Made by a program: the position numbers and the translations under genes. The notes beneath the pieces are model-generated. The model did no database searches. It was not told the DNA's origin and saw only the letters and a list, made by a program, of their open reading frames with translations. From assembly GCA_902482185.1 (NCBI GenBank), contig CABSZR010000048.1, positions 1 to 8,866 on the forward strand: a stretch of DNA of 8,866 bases, in the 5' to 3' direction. Of the stretch, positions 5,805-8,866 are shown piece after piece (positions within the stretch are counted from its first letter, which is position 1; each line of letters starts with the position of its first letter). This DNA is from an uncultured Collinsella sp. (lineage in GTDB: Bacteria > Actinomycetota > Coriobacteriia > Coriobacteriales > Coriobacteriaceae).

Positions 5805-5903
5805 AAACGCCCCTAAGCGGCAATCTGACGTTCAATCGTCGGGCATGACCAAAAGGTCAATGCCCTCCTCTTTCACGTCACCTTGCTCGCTTAGGGGCGT
5901 TTT
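5805..5903 (+). terminator. Nested long hairpin after proB, probable terminator
   Basis: Three stems nest coaxially. The outer one is a perfect 15-bp pair, AAACGCCCCTAAGCG (5805-5819) with CGCTTAGGGGCGTTT (5888-5902). The middle one is a perfect 6-bp TGACGT (5826-5831) with ACGTCA (5875-5880). The inner one is GGGCATGACC (5841-5850) with GGTCAATGCCC (5855-5865), one bulged A and an AAAA loop. The right end gives TTTT then CGCTTT, so termination of proB is plausible. Being between convergent genes it may serve both strands. The perfect outer arms also resemble terminal inverted repeats of a miniature mobile element. No open frame is present in 5791-5999. Confidence 0.65.
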
Positions 5904-5935
5904 CGCTTTCCGTCCTCTACCTGCGGCATTGTCGT

Positions 5936-6000
5936 TGCCGGCACTTGTTCGGCACTTGGGGACGTTCCTTTTGTGCCGGCAGGTGGGGACACTCCTTTGT
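5936..6000. repeat. Tandem GGGGAC-type repeat (REP-like)
   Basis: Two degenerate copies lie head to tail, at 5951-5974 and 5978-6000. Both fit GGCAnnTGGGGACnnTCCTTT, ending TTGT or GT. An outer 9-bp inverted repeat, TGCCGGCAC (5936-5944) with GTGCCGGCA (5973-5981), surrounds the first copy. The second copy runs up to the stop codon of the minus-strand hydrolase. A related copy is at 8840-8866. This resembles the short palindromic repeats mobilised by REP-associated tyrosine (Y1) transposases, though none is encoded here. Confidence 0.65.
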
Positions 6001-7418
6001 TAGAAGATCCGGCGCAGGTCTCCGCGGTTGAGTGCTTCGTCGAAGAGGTGCTTGAACACCACACTGCCGTGCAGACCGTCGTGCTCGAACTCGTTGGTCA
6101 CCCAGGCATGCGAGTTGCCCACGCGGCTGAGCGTATCGAGCTGCAGGCCCGAATCCACGTACATGTCGTCGAAATACACCGCGGCCTGGAGCGGCACTTC
6201 GTTGTAGGCCAGGCGCTGCGGGTCGTAGATCTTGTCCCAGCTGGTGTCTTCCATCAGCAGGTCCATGGCGGGCTTGAAGGGCTTGAGCTCGGGCATCTGC
6301 TCGAACATCCACGGGAACATGGCCTCGCCGGTAAACATGAGCGGGCGCGCGAGGGTGTCGAACTCGGTGCGGTGAGCCTTCTCTTCAGCCGCGGCCCAGC
6401 CAATGGGCATAGTGTCACCGTCGGCGTATATGAACTCCTGCAGCGTCCAGTACAGCGGATTCGTGCGCGTGTTGGTGCGCTCGAAGGCGCGCATCAAAAA
6501 GCTGTCAGATACCGAGGCGTCGCAGGTCGGCGTGCCGTCGCCATCAACAAAAGCGTGATCGATAATCCAATGCATGCGTTCAAAGCTCGGCTTCATGCCA
6601 AAGTCGCTGCCCATGAGCTGTAGGCGCTCGACTGTCATCGGCGAGCCGTCGGGCAGCACGGGCTTCTGGGCTTCGAGCGCATCGGCCAGGGCTGCCACGC
6701 GCTCGACGTCAGCGGGGTAGCGGTCATAATACTGCTGCGTCTTGGCGGCCATGCGCGGGAAGGTGTGCGCGTAGACCTCGCTTGCGCTCGCCGGCACGTG
6801 GGGGATTCCGCCGCAGGTAAAGCTCGCCGCCACGCCCTCGGGGAAGAGCGACAGGTAGCTCAGCGTCAAAAAACCGCCGTAGCTTTGGCCGAGCGTGACC
6901 CACGGCTTGCCTCCAAAGCCCACTAGGCGCAGGTACTCAAAATCGCGCACGATGGAGCTGGCGAGGTGGCGCTTGAGGTAGTCCGCCTGCGAGCGGGCCG
7001 CATTGGCGCCTGCTGCCTCGGCGCGATCGCCCAAGGCGGCAATCGTGCGCCCGTCCACGCAGCTGCTGCGTCCGGTGCCGCGCTGGTCGGGAAGGACCAC
7101 GCGGAAGTGCTTGACGGCCTCCTCAATCCAACCATCACTCGTGGGCGAGAGCGGACGCGGACTCTCGCCGCCGGGGCCGCCCTGCAAAAACAGGAGCAGC
7201 GGTAGATCGTCGTTGATGCGGTCGGGCGCGCAAACCACGCGGTAGAAGAGCTTGATGCTCTCGGGCGCGCCGGCGATGGGTGCCGGCATAGCGCCGCGGC
7301 GCATGGTGCTGCCGACGGCCAGGAGCATCGGCTCCAGGCCGCGCCAGTCAAGGGGGACGTCGATGCTGTGGTCCTCGACGTAAAGGCCGGGGACGTGGTA
7401 CGAAGTGATGAGGGCCAT
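6000..7418 (-). CDS. Alpha/beta hydrolase, S33 family, proline-iminopeptidase-like
   Basis: This is a 472-residue serine hydrolase that probably releases N-terminal proline or similar residues from peptides. The oxyanion motif QGGPG is at 79-83, with Q replacing the usual H of HGGPG. DQRGTG follows at 111-116. The nucleophile elbow GQSYGG puts the catalytic serine at residue 179. A C-terminal YFDDMYVD segment and a HDGLHGS segment near the end resemble the S33 C-terminal region, with the histidine of HDGLHG the probable triad member. No signal peptide is seen, so it is likely cytoplasmic. I chose the ATG at 7418 because GGAAG lies 6 nt upstream; the frame is open to 7499 but that extension is unlike the family. 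It is divergent from proA, with a 112-bp gap, and convergent with proB. Substrate specificity is inferred; an esterase or other aminopeptidase is possible. Confidence 0.88.
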   Translation of the reverse strand: MALITSYHVPGLYVEDHSIDVPLDWRGLEPMLLAVGSTMRRGAMPAPIAGAPESIKLFYRVVCAPDRINDDLPLLLFLQGGPGGESPRPLSPTSDGWIEEAVKHFRVVLPDQRGTGRSSCVDGRTIAALGDRAEAAGANAARSQADYLKRHLASSIVRDFEYLRLVGFGGKPWVTLGQSYGGFLTLSYLSLFPEGVAASFTCGGIPHVPASASEVYAHTFPRMAAKTQQYYDRYPADVERVAALADALEAQKPVLPDGSPMTVERLQLMGSDFGMKPSFERMHWIIDHAFVDGDGTPTCDASVSDSFLMRAFERTNTRTNPLYWTLQEFIYADGDTMPIGWAAAEEKAHRTEFDTLARPLMFTGEAMFPWMFEQMPELKPFKPAMDLLMEDTSWDKIYDPQRLAYNEVPLQAAVYFDDMYVDSGLQLDTLSRVGNSHAWVTNEFEHDGLHGSVVFKHLFDEALNRGDLRRIF

Positions 7419-7456
7419 GTGAGACTTCCGTTCGTTGCGGTGTTTCGGGTTGACCA

Positions 7457-7487
7457 ATTCTACCGCCGCGGGCGAGGCCATGCGCAA
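7457..7487 (-). promoter_or_regulatory. Weak candidate promoter for the S33 hydrolase
   Basis: In the 112-bp gap shared with proA, the minus strand has a -10-like TAGAAT (7462-7457, 5 of 6). The only -35 match is TTGCGC (7487-7482), at a long 19-bp spacing. Transcription would start near 7450, about 32 nt before the ATG. I found no comparably good promoter for proA in the same gap. Confidence 0.25.
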
Positions 7488-7530
7488 ATCGGCTACCATG
7501 GTTGCAAACTTCTAGGAGAAAGGGCCGCCC

Positions 7531-8817
7531 ATGTCGGTCGATATAGCCACGTATGTCCACGATCTTGCCGTTGCCGCCAAGGCGGCGTCGGCCTCGCTTG
7601 CCACGGCGAGCGATGAGCAGCGCCAGGAGGCCGTGCGCGCCATGGCCGCAGCACTGCGCAACGGTGTCGACTCCATCGTCGCCGCCAACGAGCTCGATAT
7701 GTCCGCCGCGCGCGATGCGGGCACCTCGGCCGGTCTGCTCGACCGTCTGCTGCTGACGCCTGAGCGCGTCGAGGGCATGGCCGCCGGTTTGGAGAAGCTC
7801 GCCGAGCTGCCCGATCCCGTCGGCCGCGTGCTCGACCACCGCGTGCTTGCGAGCGGTGTGGACCTGACCCGCGTGAGCGTGCCGTTGGGCCTGGTCGCCA
7901 TGGTCTACGAGGCGCGCCCCAACGTGACGGCCGACGCCGCAGGCATCTGCATCCGTACCGGCAACGCCTGCATTCTACGCGGCGGCTCGCTGGCCTATCA
8001 CTCGTGTGCCATGATCGCCGAGCTGCTGGCCGATGCGCTCGAGGCCAAGGGCTTCCCGCGCGAGGCCGTGTCGATGATCGAGTCCACCGACCGCGAGGCC
8101 ACTGTCGAGCTCATGAAGCTCCGCGGTGTCGTCGACGTGCTCATTCCGCGCGGCGGTGCAGGCCTGATCCAGCGCTGCGTGCGCGAGTCGCTTGTGCCGG
8201 TGATCGAGACGGGCACTGGCAACTGCCACATCTACGTGCATGAATCCGCCGACTTTGATAAGGCGCTCAACATTATCGTTAATGCCAAGACCCAGCGCGT
8301 AGGCGTGTGCAATGCCGCCGAGTCGCTGCTGGTCGACCGTGCCGTGGCAGATTCGTTTTTGCCGGCGGTCGTTGCCGTGCTGCATGACCACGGCGTGCTC
8401 ATTCACGGCGACGAGGCCACGTGCGCCGCATGCGCCGACGCTGGGCTTGTCGAGGGCGACAACTACGTCGCCGCGACTGAGGAGGACTGGGGTCGCGAGT
8501 ACCTGGCTCTCGAGATGAGCGTGAAGGTCGTGGCAAACGAGGACGAGGCCATCGCACACATCAACCGCTACGGCACGATGCACTCCGAGGCCATCGTTGC
8601 CGAGGATACGGATGCTTGCGAGCGCTTCCTCGATGCTGTCGATGCCTCGGCCGTGTACTCCAACGCCAGCACTCGCTTCACTGACGGCGGCGAGTTTGGC
8701 CTGGGTGCCGAGATCGGCATCTCGACCCAAAAACTCCACGCCCGTGGCCCCTTTGCCGCCGAGGCCCTCACCACCTACAAATACAAGCTCCGCGGCACCG
8801 GTCAGGTTCGCCCCTAA
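7531..8817 (+). CDS. proA: Glutamate-5-semialdehyde dehydrogenase (gamma-glutamyl phosphate reductase)
   Basis: This cytoplasmic enzyme reduces gamma-glutamyl phosphate from ProB to glutamate-5-semialdehyde with NADPH; the product cyclises to P5C, which ProC (not in the window) reduces to proline. The protein is 428 residues, normal for ProA. Diagnostic segments are VPLGLVAMVYEARPNVTADAAG (117-138), IRTGNACILRGGS (141-153), IPRGGAGLI (205-213), ETGTGNCHIYV (226-236) and VGVCNAAESLL (257-267), whose C260 is the catalytic cysteine. The C-terminal FTDGGEFGLGAEIGIST stretch is also typical. An AGGAGAAAGG ribosome site (7514-7523) precedes the ATG at 7531. It is complete, with a TAA stop. Separation from proB by an opposite-strand gene means it cannot share a simple proB transcript and needs its own promoter. 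Confidence 0.97.
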   Translation: MSVDIATYVHDLAVAAKAASASLATASDEQRQEAVRAMAAALRNGVDSIVAANELDMSAARDAGTSAGLLDRLLLTPERVEGMAAGLEKLAELPDPVGRVLDHRVLASGVDLTRVSVPLGLVAMVYEARPNVTADAAGICIRTGNACILRGGSLAYHSCAMIAELLADALEAKGFPREAVSMIESTDREATVELMKLRGVVDVLIPRGGAGLIQRCVRESLVPVIETGTGNCHIYVHESADFDKALNIIVNAKTQRVGVCNAAESLLVDRAVADSFLPAVVAVLHDHGVLIHGDEATCAACADAGLVEGDNYVAATEEDWGREYLALEMSVKVVANEDEAIAHINRYGTMHSEAIVAEDTDACERFLDAVDASAVYSNASTRFTDGGEFGLGAEIGISTQKLHARGPFAAEALTTYKYKLRGTGQVRP

Positions 8818-8839
8818 ACCTCTCGCAAACGAAAAACCA

Positions 8840-8866
8840 CCACAAAGGTGCCTGTCCCCTTTGTGG
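8840..8866. repeat. GGGGACA/CCTTTGTGG palindromic repeat after proA
   Basis: A perfect 9-bp inverted repeat, CCACAAAGG (8840-8848) with CCTTTGTGG (8858-8866), surrounds TGCCTGTCC and ends at the window edge, so it may continue. On the minus strand it reads GGGGACA followed by CCTTTGTGG, the same parts as the repeats at 5936-6000. It starts 22 bp after the proA stop and could also act as a transcription stop. Confidence 0.65.

Noticed and set aside
4486..5835. 449-codon minus-strand frame opposite proB
   Set aside because: It is a shadow of proB produced by codon bias, with no family resemblance, and it overlaps two certain genes.
7975..8739. 254-codon minus-strand frame opposite proA
   Set aside because: It is a shadow frame of a complete and well conserved proA.
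1..8866. Prophage, defence island or biosynthetic cluster
   Set aside because: No integrase, transposase, toxin-antitoxin, nuclease or synthase genes are present; all recognised genes are core metabolism or envelope functions.

Overview
The window is GC-rich, compactly coded chromosome that looks like a Coriobacteriia actinobacterium, most likely Collinsella or a close relative. This placement is inferred from base composition, protein style and the short GGGGACA-type palindromic repeats; no 16S or marker gene is present to prove it. The genes are mostly housekeeping. I see no phage, plasmid, CRISPR or defence genes.

Layout. A 3'-truncated membrane glycosyltransferase of the MraY/WecA/TagO family lies on the minus strand at 1-784, where undecaprenyl-linked cell-wall glycan synthesis starts. 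A 525-bp non-coding stretch follows. It holds back-to-back candidate promoters and a possible minus-strand structured RNA ending in a terminator. Next come a PflX-like (COG1313-type) radical SAM protein (1310-2245), a palindromic repeat, a tRNA-Ala(CGC) with a strong promoter and terminator (2356-2515), a small coiled-coil protein with a C-terminal membrane anchor (2534-2992), nicotinate phosphoribosyltransferase pncB (3077-4582) and glutamate 5-kinase proB (4663-5790).

Between proB and its pathway partner proA (7531-8817) sits a minus-strand S33-type alpha/beta hydrolase resembling proline iminopeptidase (6000-7418). ProB and ProA catalyse the first two steps from glutamate to proline. The hydrolase may release proline from peptides, so the locus may combine proline synthesis with salvage; that is an inference. 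The 3' ends of proB and the hydrolase converge on an elaborate nested palindrome (5805-5903) and a tandem GGGGACA repeat (5936-6000). A related repeat closes the window after proA (8840-8866).

No clearly new system is evident. The best targets for follow-up are the structured RNA at about 1012-1159, the nested hairpin after proB, the repeat family, and the placement of the hydrolase between proB and proA.
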